Assembly (NCBI GenBank): GCA_000634215.1
Contig: JFLX01000001.1
Span: forward strand, 124,001 to 188,000
Reading direction: 5' to 3'
Length of the DNA stretch: 64,000 bases
Source: Prochlorococcus sp. scB243_495L20
GTDB taxonomy: Bacteria; Cyanobacteriota; Cyanobacteriia; PCC-6307; Cyanobiaceae
This document shows positions 55,699 to 64,000 of this stretch, piece by piece. Within the stretch, counting starts at the first letter, position 1; every line of letters starts with the position of its first letter. Under the pieces are notes generated by a model. The model was not told where the DNA came from. It did not search any database and was given only the letters and a program-made list of their open reading frames with translations. The position numbers and the translations under genes are program-made.

Positions 55699-55944
55699 AT
55701 GAATTTTTTTACATGGAAAGATAATGGTTTAACAAGTGACTGCTCAAGTCTTGATGCAATGGCATCAAGATTTGAAGAAACTGCTAACTTAATGAAAAAA
55801 CTATCTAAGAAGGGCTTTAAACTAAAGAAAACTCAAAATAATCAACTAATACTTCACTCTGATCCTGAGGTTTTTGATCAATGGGGTTTTATAAGTGAGG
55901 AAGTCCCTTTTAAACAACTTTGTTTAATGTCAGATGAAGAATAA
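55699..55944 (+). CDS. Small hypothetical protein downstream of mraY
   Basis: An 81-residue soluble protein. It contains DAMASRFEETANLMKKLSKK, an amphipathic helix, then QLILHSDPEVFDQWGFISEE, an alpha/beta pattern with a conserved-looking WGFxSEE end. No family is recognised. It starts 10 bases after mraY, so it is likely in the same transcript. Its last 67 bases overlap the 3' end of the convergent sucrose-phosphate synthase gene, constraining both proteins' tails. Confidence 0.65.
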   Translation: MNFFTWKDNGLTSDCSSLDAMASRFEETANLMKKLSKKGFKLKKTQNNQLILHSDPEVFDQWGFISEEVPFKQLCLMSDEE

Positions 55945-57287
55945 CTAGTAGAACTTGAAAATTCTTCACTAAGTACTGATAAATAATTGCGTACATGAGT
56001 GTCCCAACTAAAGTGCCTGTTAACTCCCTCAATTCCATTTCTACTCCATATTTTCCACTGATTATTATTCGATATTCCTTTTTCAAGAATAACTTTCAAC
56101 TCATCAATATTAGTAACATCCACTAGAAGTCCATTTTCACATTTTGAACGAATTTCTTTAGGCCCTCCATCATTTGTTGATATTATTGGTAATCCACATG
56201 AAGAAGCTTCAAGAAGAGTTAGACCAAAAGGCTCTGTTAAAGCTGGATTTACAAATACGCCACCTCTGCTCGCAGCCCACCGATATAAAGCAGGAATCTG
56301 ACTTGGAAGATGTTTTTTTGGATAAGCTACCTTTCCATATAAATTATATTTATCAATTGTTTCAAAAATATTATGAAATACATCTTTCTGTTGAGGATCA
56401 AGTTTCGAAGTGCTTTCTCGACAACCCAAAATTAAAATCAAGTTAGTTTTTCTTTTTAATTTTTCAGATCTTCCATAAGCCTCAATCAACGAGGGAATAT
56501 TTTTTCTTCGTACAGCTCTAGAAATAGTCAACAATGGAGGTTTAGTAGAATCCTTTAAAAAAGGTTTCATCATATTATCAATTTCAGCTGTCTCGGTTGT
56601 GGAATGAAAATGGTGAAATTTCTTATGATCAACACCTGGAGGAATAACTTTAGCTTTGTGAGGTGAAAAAGAAGAATATTGAGAATATTGAATAACTGAC
56701 TCTTGATTAGTACTTGTAACAACAATGTCAGCAGACTTTAACGTTTTTTCTTCTGCCTCAATTCTTTTTCTTATGGAATAAAGCTTTTCTATTTGATTAG
56801 TTGTTAAACCGGTATCAATCAATTTCCTCTTTTTTTCTCTGCCTAAAGAATGTCCCGTAAATATAAGTGGAACTTTTAAATATTTACTAAGTTTAACTCC
56901 TACATATCCTGCATCTGCATAATGCGCATGAATAAAATTAGGCTTTTTATTTTTTTTGTAGTAAGAAATAAGACTTTCAGTGAAGTGATCTAAATAAGGC
57001 CAAAGCAATTCTTTTCGTAAATATTGATTAGGTCCAAATTTAAATCTTAAAATCCTAACTCCAGGTTCTACAAATTCTTCTTTTTGAGAATATTCCTTGT
57101 CTACTTTAGGGTCGTTGATTAAACGAGTAACTAAATCTACTTGATCGACTTCTGAAGTATTAGCCAAACTTTTAACTAACTCTAAAACGTATTGTGTTTG
57201 CCCACCTGTATCTGCATCCCTTCCTAATTCAAGATTTTTAGAGCGTATAAGACCATGTAAATGTAAATGTAAAAATTTCAACCTCAT
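55878..57287 (-). CDS. spsA: Sucrose-phosphate synthase (short, GT4 domain only)
   Basis: A 469-residue GT4 enzyme. The N-terminus reads FLHLHLHGLIRSKNLELGRD, then DTGGQTQYVLELVKSLA, hallmarks of sucrose-phosphate synthases; IHAHYADAGYVG, LIFTGHSLGREKK, ISRAVRRKNIPSLIEAYG and the E(x7)E segment ALTEPFGLTLLEASSCG follow. The chain stops after the GT-B domain, without the phosphatase-like domain of plant enzymes; SPP activity must come from elsewhere. GGAGGA at 57296-57301 is a good ribosome-binding site 8 bases before the ATG. Sucrose serves as compatible solute or carbon store. The 3' end overlaps the 81-residue gene. Confidence 0.93.
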   Translation of the reverse strand: MRLKFLHLHLHGLIRSKNLELGRDADTGGQTQYVLELVKSLANTSEVDQVDLVTRLINDPKVDKEYSQKEEFVEPGVRILRFKFGPNQYLRKELLWPYLDHFTESLISYYKKNKKPNFIHAHYADAGYVGVKLSKYLKVPLIFTGHSLGREKKRKLIDTGLTTNQIEKLYSIRKRIEAEEKTLKSADIVVTSTNQESVIQYSQYSSFSPHKAKVIPPGVDHKKFHHFHSTTETAEIDNMMKPFLKDSTKPPLLTISRAVRRKNIPSLIEAYGRSEKLKRKTNLILILGCRESTSKLDPQQKDVFHNIFETIDKYNLYGKVAYPKKHLPSQIPALYRWAASRGGVFVNPALTEPFGLTLLEASSCGLPIISTNDGGPKEIRSKCENGLLVDVTNIDELKVILEKGISNNNQWKIWSRNGIEGVNRHFSWDTHVRNYLSVLSEEFSSSTSYSSSDIKQSCLKGTSSLIKPH

Positions 57288-57487
57288 TCAGCGAATCCTC
57301 CGATCAACGGCCTTTAATAGAAATAAGCTGAATTTCTAAGGGAAATATAAAGAAAGCATTATGATTTTTTATTGTTTTAATACAAAAGTATTAAAAAAGC
57401 AGTGATAGATTAACTTTATATCCGCCGTAAAAAAATTTTCGTTTTGCTGAGATAATGAAAATACAAAGAAATACAACAAATAATTTC
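57288..57487. promoter_or_regulatory. spsA upstream region, 200 bases
   Basis: The gap between uvrA's stop and spsA's start holds the spsA ribosome-binding site (57296-57301) and presumably its promoter. AATAC-AAAA-GTATT near 57380-57395 is a small hairpin flanked by an A tract; it lacks a T run on either useful strand, so I do not call it a terminator. A 14-codon ATG frame near 57361 has no ribosome-binding site. I see no tRNA or known RNA. Confidence 0.35.
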
Positions 57488-60391
57488 TTATTTTAGAACC
57501 TTTTTAAGGTATTTGGCTGTATGACTAATAGGATTTTTAGCTACATCCTCAGGAATACCTTCTGCAATGATTTCTCCGCCTTTATCACCTCCATCAGGTC
57601 CTAAATCAATAATCCAATCCGAACACCTAATTACATCAAGATTATGTTCAATAACAATTACTGAATTCCCTTTGTCTACCAAACGTTGTATCACATCCAT
57701 TAATTTATGAACATCATAAAAACTTAATCCTGTTGTTGGCTCATCAATCAAATATAAAGTTTTTCCAGTAGCCCTTTTTGACAATTCAGTCGCTAACTTA
57801 ACTCTTTGAGCCTCTCCACCAGATAATGTAGGAGCTGGTTGGCCTAATTTGACATATCCTAAGCCAACATCTACCAATGTAGATAATCTATCGGCAGCTT
57901 GAGGTATAGCAGAGAAAGTTTCTGCAGCTTGTTCAACAGTCATCTCAAGAACATCGGATATGTTAAAACCTTTATATTTAACTTGAAGAGTTTCCCTATT
58001 AAAACGAGCTCCTTTACACACTTCACATTGAACATACACATCAGGTAAAAAATTCATTTCAATAACATTGACTCCCTGGCCTTTACAAGCTTCGCATCTT
58101 CCTCCTTTCACGTTAAAGCTAAATTGACCAGCCTGATAGCCTCTTGCTTTTGCTTCTACTGTGGCAGTAAATATCTGCCTTATAGGGTCAAAAGCACCAG
58201 TATATGTAGCAGGATTTGATCTTGGAGTTCTTCCTATTGGAGATTGATCGATAACGATAACTTTATCAATTGCCTTTATACCCTTTAACTCTTTTACACC
58301 TTGAGGAAAAGGGACTTTTAATCCTAGAGAATGACATAATGCAGGATGAAGTAATTCATTTATCAAGGTGCTCTTCCCACTTCCACTTACACCAGTCACA
58401 GAAACTAATCTTCCTAAAGGAAATTCCACAGAAATATTTTTTAAATTATTTTTAGAGCAATTATTTAAAATTAAACTTTTTTTTACAGATGATCTACGTT
58501 CTGTTGGAGTAGGAATCGACTTCCTACCACTTAGATAAGCTCCAGTTAATGATCTTTCTGAATTTAAGACATCTTGATAAGATCCTTTAGCAATAATTTC
58601 CCCTCCATAAACACCTGCCCCAGGTCCAATATCAACTAAATAATCTGCTGATTTCATTGTATCTTCATCATGTTCAACCACAACCAAAGTATTTCCCAAG
58701 TCTCTTAAGCTTTTTAATGTTTCTAATAATCTGTCATTGTCTCTCTGATGCAGACCAATACTTGGTTCATCTAATACATATAAAACGCCAGTAAGACCTG
58801 CACCTATTTGTGTAGCCAATCTAATACGCTGAGCCTCACCCCCAGACAAAGTCATAGCTGGCCTATCTAAAGTCAAATAATCTAAACCTACATTAATTAA
58901 AAACTTCAAACGTAAACGAATCTCTTTTAAAACCAATTCACCTATCTGCTTTTGTTTTTCTGATAAAGATATATTTTCACTCTTTGTCTTACCTAAACCC
59001 ATAATGCGTTCTACATGATTAAGAGTTTCAGAAACGCTTATAGAAGTTAAGTCAGTAATATTGTACGGACCAAGTTTAACGGCCAAAGCCTCAGGTCTTA
59101 ATCGTTTTCCAGAACATGTCTTACAAGGAACTAATTCTAGATACTTCTCTAATTTTTGTTTAACTGATTCTCCATTGGCTTCATTCAATTGCCTTTCTAA
59201 TATTGGCAAAATCCCCTCAAAAGGTCTTTCAAAACCATTAGAAGTTTTAAAACGACTATCAGCTTGAATTAATATTGGTTTATCTGATCCCAAAAGTAGA
59301 ACTTTTTTTTGCAAATCACTTAAATCTTTCCAAGGAGTTTTTAATTCAAAACCATAAGCTTGTCCTACAGAATAAAGTAAAGAGAAGTAATAAGTATTAT
59401 CTTTTTCACTCCAAGGAGCTATTGCAGCATAAACAGGCAATGTTTTATCAGGTATAACTCTATCCGCAGTAAATTTTTTTAAATAACCAATCCCATGACA
59501 ATCTGGACAGGCCCCATATGGGCTATTAAAAGAAAATAATCTAGGAGAAAGTTCTTCAACAATAGAACCATGTACAGGACATGCATAATTTTCTGAGTAA
59601 AGTTTTTCTCTCTCTAAGTTAGAAGGTAAGTTTTCTCCTTTTTTTGGAACAACTTCTACTATTGCTAAACCATCACCTCTTTTAAGACAAGTTTGTAGAG
59701 AATCATTTAATCTTTCTTGTATTCCTTCTCTTGCAATTAATCTATCAACTACTACCTCAATATTATGAATTTGATTTTTATCTAGTTCAATACTATCAGC
59801 TAGTTCTCTAACCTCTCCATTAATTCTTACTCTAGCGAATCCTTCAGCAGCTAGTCCACTTATTAATTTAGTATGAGTTCCTTTCTTACCTCTTACAACA
59901 GGAGCCAACAATTGGTACCTTGTTCCTTCAGGTAAAAGAAGAATTTGATCAACCATTTCATCAATTGTTTGAGGCGCAATTGGAACCCCACAATGGTGAC
60001 AATGCGGCTCACCAGCACGGCCAAACAATAATCTTAAATAATCTTGTATCTCTGTTACCGTTCCAACGGTTGATCGAGGATTATGACTTGTAGATTTTTG
60101 ATCAATTGAAATAGCAGGTGATAAACCTTCGATATTGTCAACATCTGGTTTATCAACTTGACCTAAAAATTGTCTTGCGTATGCCGAAAGACTCTCAACA
60201 TATCTTCTTTGACCTTCAGCAAAAATAGTATCAAAAGCTAGAGAACTTTTACCACTTCCGCTCACACCTGTAAAAACTATAAATTTATTTCTAGGTAGAG
60301 AAAGATCAATATTTTTTAAATTATGCTGACGAGCGCCTCTTATATTAATTGAATTATCTTCTCCAAAACTGCTATCAACTTTATTAACCAT
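57488..60391 (-). CDS. uvrA: Excinuclease ABC subunit A
   Basis: A 967-residue UvrA, full length. It has two ABC ATPase units: Walker A GVSGSGKSSLAFDTI near residue 42 and GVSGSGKSTLINEL near residue 665, ABC signatures LSGGEAQRIRLATQIG and LSGGEAQRVKLATEL. Zinc cysteines are present in CHHCGVP, CPDCHGIGYL, and CEACKGQG with CEVCKGARF. It finds bulky lesions, such as UV dimers, and hands them to UvrB. recN lies upstream on the same strand by 55 bases, so the two repair genes may share a transcript. Confidence 0.98.
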   Translation of the reverse strand: MVNKVDSSFGEDNSINIRGARQHNLKNIDLSLPRNKFIVFTGVSGSGKSSLAFDTIFAEGQRRYVESLSAYARQFLGQVDKPDVDNIEGLSPAISIDQKSTSHNPRSTVGTVTEIQDYLRLLFGRAGEPHCHHCGVPIAPQTIDEMVDQILLLPEGTRYQLLAPVVRGKKGTHTKLISGLAAEGFARVRINGEVRELADSIELDKNQIHNIEVVVDRLIAREGIQERLNDSLQTCLKRGDGLAIVEVVPKKGENLPSNLEREKLYSENYACPVHGSIVEELSPRLFSFNSPYGACPDCHGIGYLKKFTADRVIPDKTLPVYAAIAPWSEKDNTYYFSLLYSVGQAYGFELKTPWKDLSDLQKKVLLLGSDKPILIQADSRFKTSNGFERPFEGILPILERQLNEANGESVKQKLEKYLELVPCKTCSGKRLRPEALAVKLGPYNITDLTSISVSETLNHVERIMGLGKTKSENISLSEKQKQIGELVLKEIRLRLKFLINVGLDYLTLDRPAMTLSGGEAQRIRLATQIGAGLTGVLYVLDEPSIGLHQRDNDRLLETLKSLRDLGNTLVVVEHDEDTMKSADYLVDIGPGAGVYGGEIIAKGSYQDVLNSERSLTGAYLSGRKSIPTPTERRSSVKKSLILNNCSKNNLKNISVEFPLGRLVSVTGVSGSGKSTLINELLHPALCHSLGLKVPFPQGVKELKGIKAIDKVIVIDQSPIGRTPRSNPATYTGAFDPIRQIFTATVEAKARGYQAGQFSFNVKGGRCEACKGQGVNVIEMNFLPDVYVQCEVCKGARFNRETLQVKYKGFNISDVLEMTVEQAAETFSAIPQAADRLSTLVDVGLGYVKLGQPAPTLSGGEAQRVKLATELSKRATGKTLYLIDEPTTGLSFYDVHKLMDVIQRLVDKGNSVIVIEHNLDVIRCSDWIIDLGPDGGDKGGEIIAEGIPEDVAKNPISHTAKYLKKVLK

Positions 60392-60446
60392 GTCTAAATC
60401 TAAGTTATGATTTTAAAAAAGTTATTATAGTAAAATTTTTTGTATT

Positions 60447-62126
60447 TTACGCAGCTGGGCGATCAAGAAGTCTAGAAGCATATTCGTTTACTTCGCAAGA
60501 ACCTCCACCTATAAGTTCTATTAGTTCATTTTTTCTTTGATTTTTTGTAGTTAGTTTCACTATTGAAGTATAAGTTATTCCATTAATTACGTTTTTATTA
60601 ACTTTAAAATGAGCCAATCCCTTAGCAGCTAAGAAAGGTTGATGTGTAATACATAAAACTTGTTGATTATTAGAAATTTCTTTTATTAGCTCAACCAAAG
60701 AAAATAGAGATTTACCACTTAAACCACTATCAATTTCATCTAAAAAGAAAGTATTAGGTTTTTTAGAAATACTAGATTTAATAGCTAACAGGAATCTTGA
60801 CATTTCTCCGCCAGAAATAACATTTGATAATGGAGCAAGCTTCTGATCAGGATTAGCCGAAAACAAAAAATTTATATCATCAATTCCATCGCCAGAAGGG
60901 TTGCATTCAGAAAATTGAATTGAAAAATTTGCATTTTCTAAACCTAGATTACTTAAAATTGACATTACTGAATTTTGTAACTGTTTAGCAATTTTTTTTC
61001 TTTCAGTAGATTGAATAAGAAATAAATTATTTAGATTACTTTGTAAATTCTCAATTTGAGCTTTAATATCGCAAATCTCATTACCTTGATCATTTTGTTG
61101 AAAATAAGTCTTTAATTGATCGCGCTTTTCAATTAATTGAGTTAAATCCAATGAAAAAGTTCTCTCTAAGTTTTTTAAAAAGAATAATCTTTGTTGTATT
61201 TCTGGAAGATTAGATTCATAATTTTGTATTTCTTGCAAATATAATTTTAGATCTAAAATTAAATCTTCAACATCAGCATGAATATTTAATAACTTCTCTC
61301 TAAATTTTTGAATCTTTAAATCGAAATCTGCTGTTTTATTTAAAATCTTTAGTGATTGATTTATAAAAGAAGTTACTGACGGTTCATCATGACTGAAATT
61401 ATTTAAATTTATTAATGATGATTTAATTGAATTATTAATTTCAAGATTATTTACAAGTTTATTTTCTAATAACTCTAGTTCTAAAATTTCTTCATTTGAA
61501 TTTAAATCAGCTTCTTCTAAACTCTTTAACATGTGTTTAATTGCCAAGTTTTTTTCTTCTTGATTCCTAGCAAATTCTATTTTTTCATCCATTAAGCCTT
61601 TTAAAAATTTAGTTTCTCCCCATATACTTTTAATCCTTTCGCTAGTATCTCTAAATTCTTGAGAACATAAGTCATCAATAATTAGTCTTCTCTTATCTAT
61701 AGAATCAAAAATAAAAGTGTCAGATTGACCTGCAAAATCTATTAAAAATCCTCCAAGTTTTTCTAATGATTGTCTATTTATTGGTAAGTCATTAAGGCTA
61801 TATTTGGATAAAATTTTATTATTTTTTTTATAAGATCTTCTTTTAATATGTAGATCTGAAGAGGTTATTTCAAAACCATTACTAATTAACCAATTATTAA
61901 CTTGAAAAGAAGAAGAAAATATCGCCTCAATATTGCAGAAGTCTTTTCCTGGACGTATTAAATGTTTTAGAGGTATATTAGTTCCACCAAATAAAGCATT
62001 TAGGGAATCCAAAATTAATGATTTTCCTGAACCTGAATCCCCAGTTATGATATTCAACCCTTTTTCGAAATTAATTTCTATAATTTCTATTAATGCAATA
62101 TTTTCTATTTTAAGTTGTACTAACAT
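60447..62126 (-). CDS. recN: DNA repair protein RecN
   Basis: A 559-residue SMC-like protein of normal length. The N-terminal Walker A is ITGDSGSGKSLILDSLNALFGG near residue 30; the middle is coiled coil (residues about 160-360, rich in Glu, Lys and Leu); the C-terminus has LSNVISGGEMSRFLLAIK as signature, NTFFLDEIDSGLSGKSL as Walker B, and CITHQPFLAAKGLAHFKV. RecN holds broken DNA ends together in double-strand break repair. It diverges from the UbiB-like gene by 68 bases. No LexA-like box is visible to me in that gap. Confidence 0.96.
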   Translation of the reverse strand: MLVQLKIENIALIEIIEINFEKGLNIITGDSGSGKSLILDSLNALFGGTNIPLKHLIRPGKDFCNIEAIFSSSFQVNNWLISNGFEITSSDLHIKRRSYKKNNKILSKYSLNDLPINRQSLEKLGGFLIDFAGQSDTFIFDSIDKRRLIIDDLCSQEFRDTSERIKSIWGETKFLKGLMDEKIEFARNQEEKNLAIKHMLKSLEEADLNSNEEILELELLENKLVNNLEINNSIKSSLINLNNFSHDEPSVTSFINQSLKILNKTADFDLKIQKFREKLLNIHADVEDLILDLKLYLQEIQNYESNLPEIQQRLFFLKNLERTFSLDLTQLIEKRDQLKTYFQQNDQGNEICDIKAQIENLQSNLNNLFLIQSTERKKIAKQLQNSVMSILSNLGLENANFSIQFSECNPSGDGIDDINFLFSANPDQKLAPLSNVISGGEMSRFLLAIKSSISKKPNTFFLDEIDSGLSGKSLFSLVELIKEISNNQQVLCITHQPFLAAKGLAHFKVNKNVINGITYTSIVKLTTKNQRKNELIELIGGGSCEVNEYASRLLDRPAA

Positions 62127-62194
62127 GATAATTCTTCCATATAAAAAAATTAACTTCTTTTTTAAAAAAATAAAGGTCTTAAATATATAAAGTT

Positions 62195-64000
62195 ATGAAA
62201 GAAGATTTTACTGATTTTATTGAGGTATCTGGACTCTTAAATTACGATCCAGAAACAATTTCTAAAATTTACAAAAAAAATCCTAAAAGACTTTTAAAAA
62301 GACTTTGGCAAACACTTATACCTATTTTTGCTTACATCTTCTCAGTGGGATGGGATAAATTAACTGGAAGATTGAAGAATGAACAGCAAGCAAGATTTAG
62401 AGCAAGAGAATTAACAAATTTGCTAGTAGAACTTGGGCCTGCATTTGTTAAAGCAGGTCAAGCTTTATCAACAAGACCAGATATAATCCCTGGGATTCTT
62501 CTAGAAGAATTATCTGAATTGCAAGATCAACTCCCTGGGTTTGATGGCAATAAAGCTATGGAGTTAATAGAAGAAGATTTAGGATACAAAATAAATGAGA
62601 TTTTTTTAGAAATTGATAAAGAGCCAATTTCCGCTGCCTCTTTAGGGCAAGTACATAAAGCTAAATTAAAAAATGAAAAGATCGTTGCAATTAAAGTACA
62701 AAGACCAGGATTGAGAGAACAAATAACCTTAGATCTCTACATAGTGAGAAATATTGCTTATTGGTTAAAAAACAATATCGGATTAATAAGAAGTGATCTA
62801 GTCGCTTTGATTGATGAATTAGGCAAGAGAGTTTTTGAAGAGATGGATTATCTAAACGAAGCTGCAAATGCAGAAAAATTTAGAGATATGCATAAACATA
62901 ACAAAATGATTGCCGTACCAAAAATTTATAAAGAAATAACTTCAAGAAGAGTATTAGCAATGGAATGGATAGACGGTACAAAATTAACAAATTTAGAAGA
63001 TGTAAAAAAATTAGGAATTAATCCTGATGAAATGATTGATATAGGAGTGCAATGCAGTTTAGAACAGCTTTTAGAACATGGTTTTTTTCATGCAGACCCA
63101 CATCCAGGTAATTTATTAGCCTTAGAAGATGGAAGATTATGTTATCTAGATTTTGGAATGATGAGCGAGGTTTCCAGAGAATCTAGATCAGGATTGATTC
63201 AAGCAGTAGTACATTTAGTAAATAAAAACTTCGATAAATTGTCTCAAGATTTCGTAAAATTGGGATTTTTATCAGAAGAAGTGAATCTAGAACCCATTGT
63301 TCCAGCATTTCAAGATGTTTTCATTAACGCCGTTGAACAAGGAGTTTCGAAAATGGATTTTAAAAGCGTTACAGACGATATGTCTGGTGTCATGTATAAA
63401 TTCCCTTTCAGACTGCCACCATATTATGCGCTTATAATTAGATCATTACTCACATTAGAAGGAATAGCTTTAAGCGTAGATCCAAACTTCAAAATATTAG
63501 GCGCGGCTTATCCATATTTTGCAAGAAGATTAATGGAAGATCCTGATCCACAATTAAGGGAAAGCCTTAAAGAAATGCTTTTTGATAATAAAAAATTTAA
63601 ATGGGACCGTTTAGAAGATCTACTTTCTAACGCTGCAAAACAGACAAATCTTGATTTAGAAAAACTTTTAGACGAAGTTATAAATCTTCTTTTTTCTCCA
63701 AATGGGGGATTTCTTAGAAACGAAATAGTTGAAGGTTTAACAAATCAGATAGATTTGCTTAGTCTAAAAATATTGAAAAGTTTAAATAACTATCTTCCAC
63801 AATCAATTAAATTAAATACTATTAACGAAAATAACAACTTACGTGACCTCATAATGTATGTAGAGCCATTAAGAAACTTTTTAGAGATTTTGCAAAAAGT
63901 CCCCGGGTATTCAATTGACATTTTTCTAAAAAGAGTTCCAAGATTAATAAATGAACCCTATACAAAAGAAATGGGTATAAAAATTGCAAAAAAAGTAACT
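62195..64000 (+). CDS. UbiB/ABC1-family kinase-like protein (3' end outside window)
   Basis: An ATG frame from 62195 stays open to the window edge: at least 602 residues. The ABC1 signatures are present: ELGPAFVKAGQALSTRPDIIPG (the KxGQ-type extension), AAASLGQVHKAKL-like ISAASLGQVHKAKLKN, VAIKVQRPG, the catalytic HADPHPGNLLA and the metal loop YLDFGMM. ABC1/UbiB proteins bind ATP and support quinone synthesis; cyanobacteria have several, some affecting plastoquinone or photosystem recovery. Which paralogue this is cannot be told. It diverges from recN. Confidence 0.9.
   Translation, partial: MKEDFTDFIEVSGLLNYDPETISKIYKKNPKRLLKRLWQTLIPIFAYIFSVGWDKLTGRLKNEQQARFRARELTNLLVELGPAFVKAGQALSTRPDIIPGILLEELSELQDQLPGFDGNKAMELIEEDLGYKINEIFLEIDKEPISAASLGQVHKAKLKNEKIVAIKVQRPGLREQITLDLYIVRNIAYWLKNNIGLIRSDLVALIDELGKRVFEEMDYLNEAANAEKFRDMHKHNKMIAVPKIYKEITSRRVLAMEWIDGTKLTNLEDVKKLGINPDEMIDIGVQCSLEQLLEHGFFHADPHPGNLLALEDGRLCYLDFGMMSEVSRESRSGLIQAVVHLVNKNFDKLSQDFVKLGFLSEEVNLEPIVPAFQDVFINAVEQGVSKMDFKSVTDDMSGVMYKFPFRLPPYYALIIRSLLTLEGIALSVDPNFKILGAAYPYFARRLMEDPDPQLRESLKEMLFDNKKFKWDRLEDLLSNAAKQTNLDLEKLLDEVINLLFSPNGGFLRNEIVEGLTNQIDLLSLKILKSLNNYLPQSIKLNTINENNNLRDLIMYVEPLRNFLEILQKVPGYSIDIFLKRVPRLINEPYTKEMGIKIAKKVT

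Noticed and set aside
57361-57405. 14-codon ATG frame upstream of spsA
   Set aside because: Too short, no ribosome-binding site, antisense to the spsA promoter region.

Overview
This 64 kb window reads as the chromosome of a high-light-type Prochlorococcus (marine picocyanobacterium). It is strongly AT-rich. Genes are packed with few gaps above 100 bases, and many neighbours overlap by 1-67 bases. The content is cyanobacterial: sulfolipid genes sqdB-sqdX, a short sucrose-phosphate synthase, a lipid delta-9 desaturase, an acnB aconitase, a group 2 sigma-70 factor and several small cyanobacterial proteins of unknown role. I see no insertion sequence, prophage, CRISPR array, rRNA operon or other mobile island. 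Strain or ecotype assignment is inference from gene content and composition, not from a search.

Layout. 1-2330 (minus): a glycosyltransferase cut by the window edge and a SpoIID/LytB-like protein. 2422-6911 (plus): rpmI, rplT, a membrane-anchored TPR protein, thiG, then sqdB-sqdX. 6927-12662 (minus): a small unknown, then gcvP, gcvH, a Met-gamma-lyase-fold PLP enzyme and an HTH-like protein. 12738-18197 (plus): desaturase, rplI, dnaB, mnmG and a chorismate-lyase-like gene. 18177-19349 (minus): an unknown and a SprT-like protein. 19435-21462 (plus): an anchored NTF2-like protein, an ATP-dependent DNA ligase and a 50-residue ORF. 21467-25348 (minus): a TVP38 protein, valS, an A-type Fe-S carrier and tRNA-Val(UAC). 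25447-36247 (plus): mazG, speE, speB, gcvT, aspS, pyrG, queE, queC, pabB and a class IV aminotransferase. 36220-43363: cobA (minus), MFS transporter, ppk, sigma factor and a phytol-kinase-like protein (plus), and DAHP synthase (minus). 43461-52837: acnB, clcA, purU(-), thiO-like, dnaK(-), aroE, rpsF. 52847-64000: argG(-), two small proteins, mraY, an 81-residue unknown, spsA(-), uvrA(-), recN(-), and the start of a UbiB/ABC1 kinase-like gene running off the end.

How the genes work together. One-carbon and glycine metabolism (gcvP, gcvH, gcvT, purU, thiO-like) is spread over at least four loci. Thiamine thiazole synthesis is represented by thiG and thiO. Folate (pabB plus the aminotransferase), aromatic amino acids (DAHP synthase, aroE), polyamines (speE, speB), deazaguanine/queuosine (queE, queC) and siroheme/corrinoid (cobA) are each partly present. 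Genome maintenance is represented by dnaB, the ligase, mazG, uvrA, recN and sprT.

I found no convincing new multi-gene system. The points most worth a second look are: a DNA ligase whose N-terminal signature resembles T4-type phage ligases; a tRNA-Val with a U-U mismatch in the T stem; a pyrG leader whose strong ribosome-binding site is out of register with the gene; palindromic sites ahead of rpsF; repeated heptamers between the HTH-like gene and the desaturase; and several convergent genes that overlap in coding sequence.
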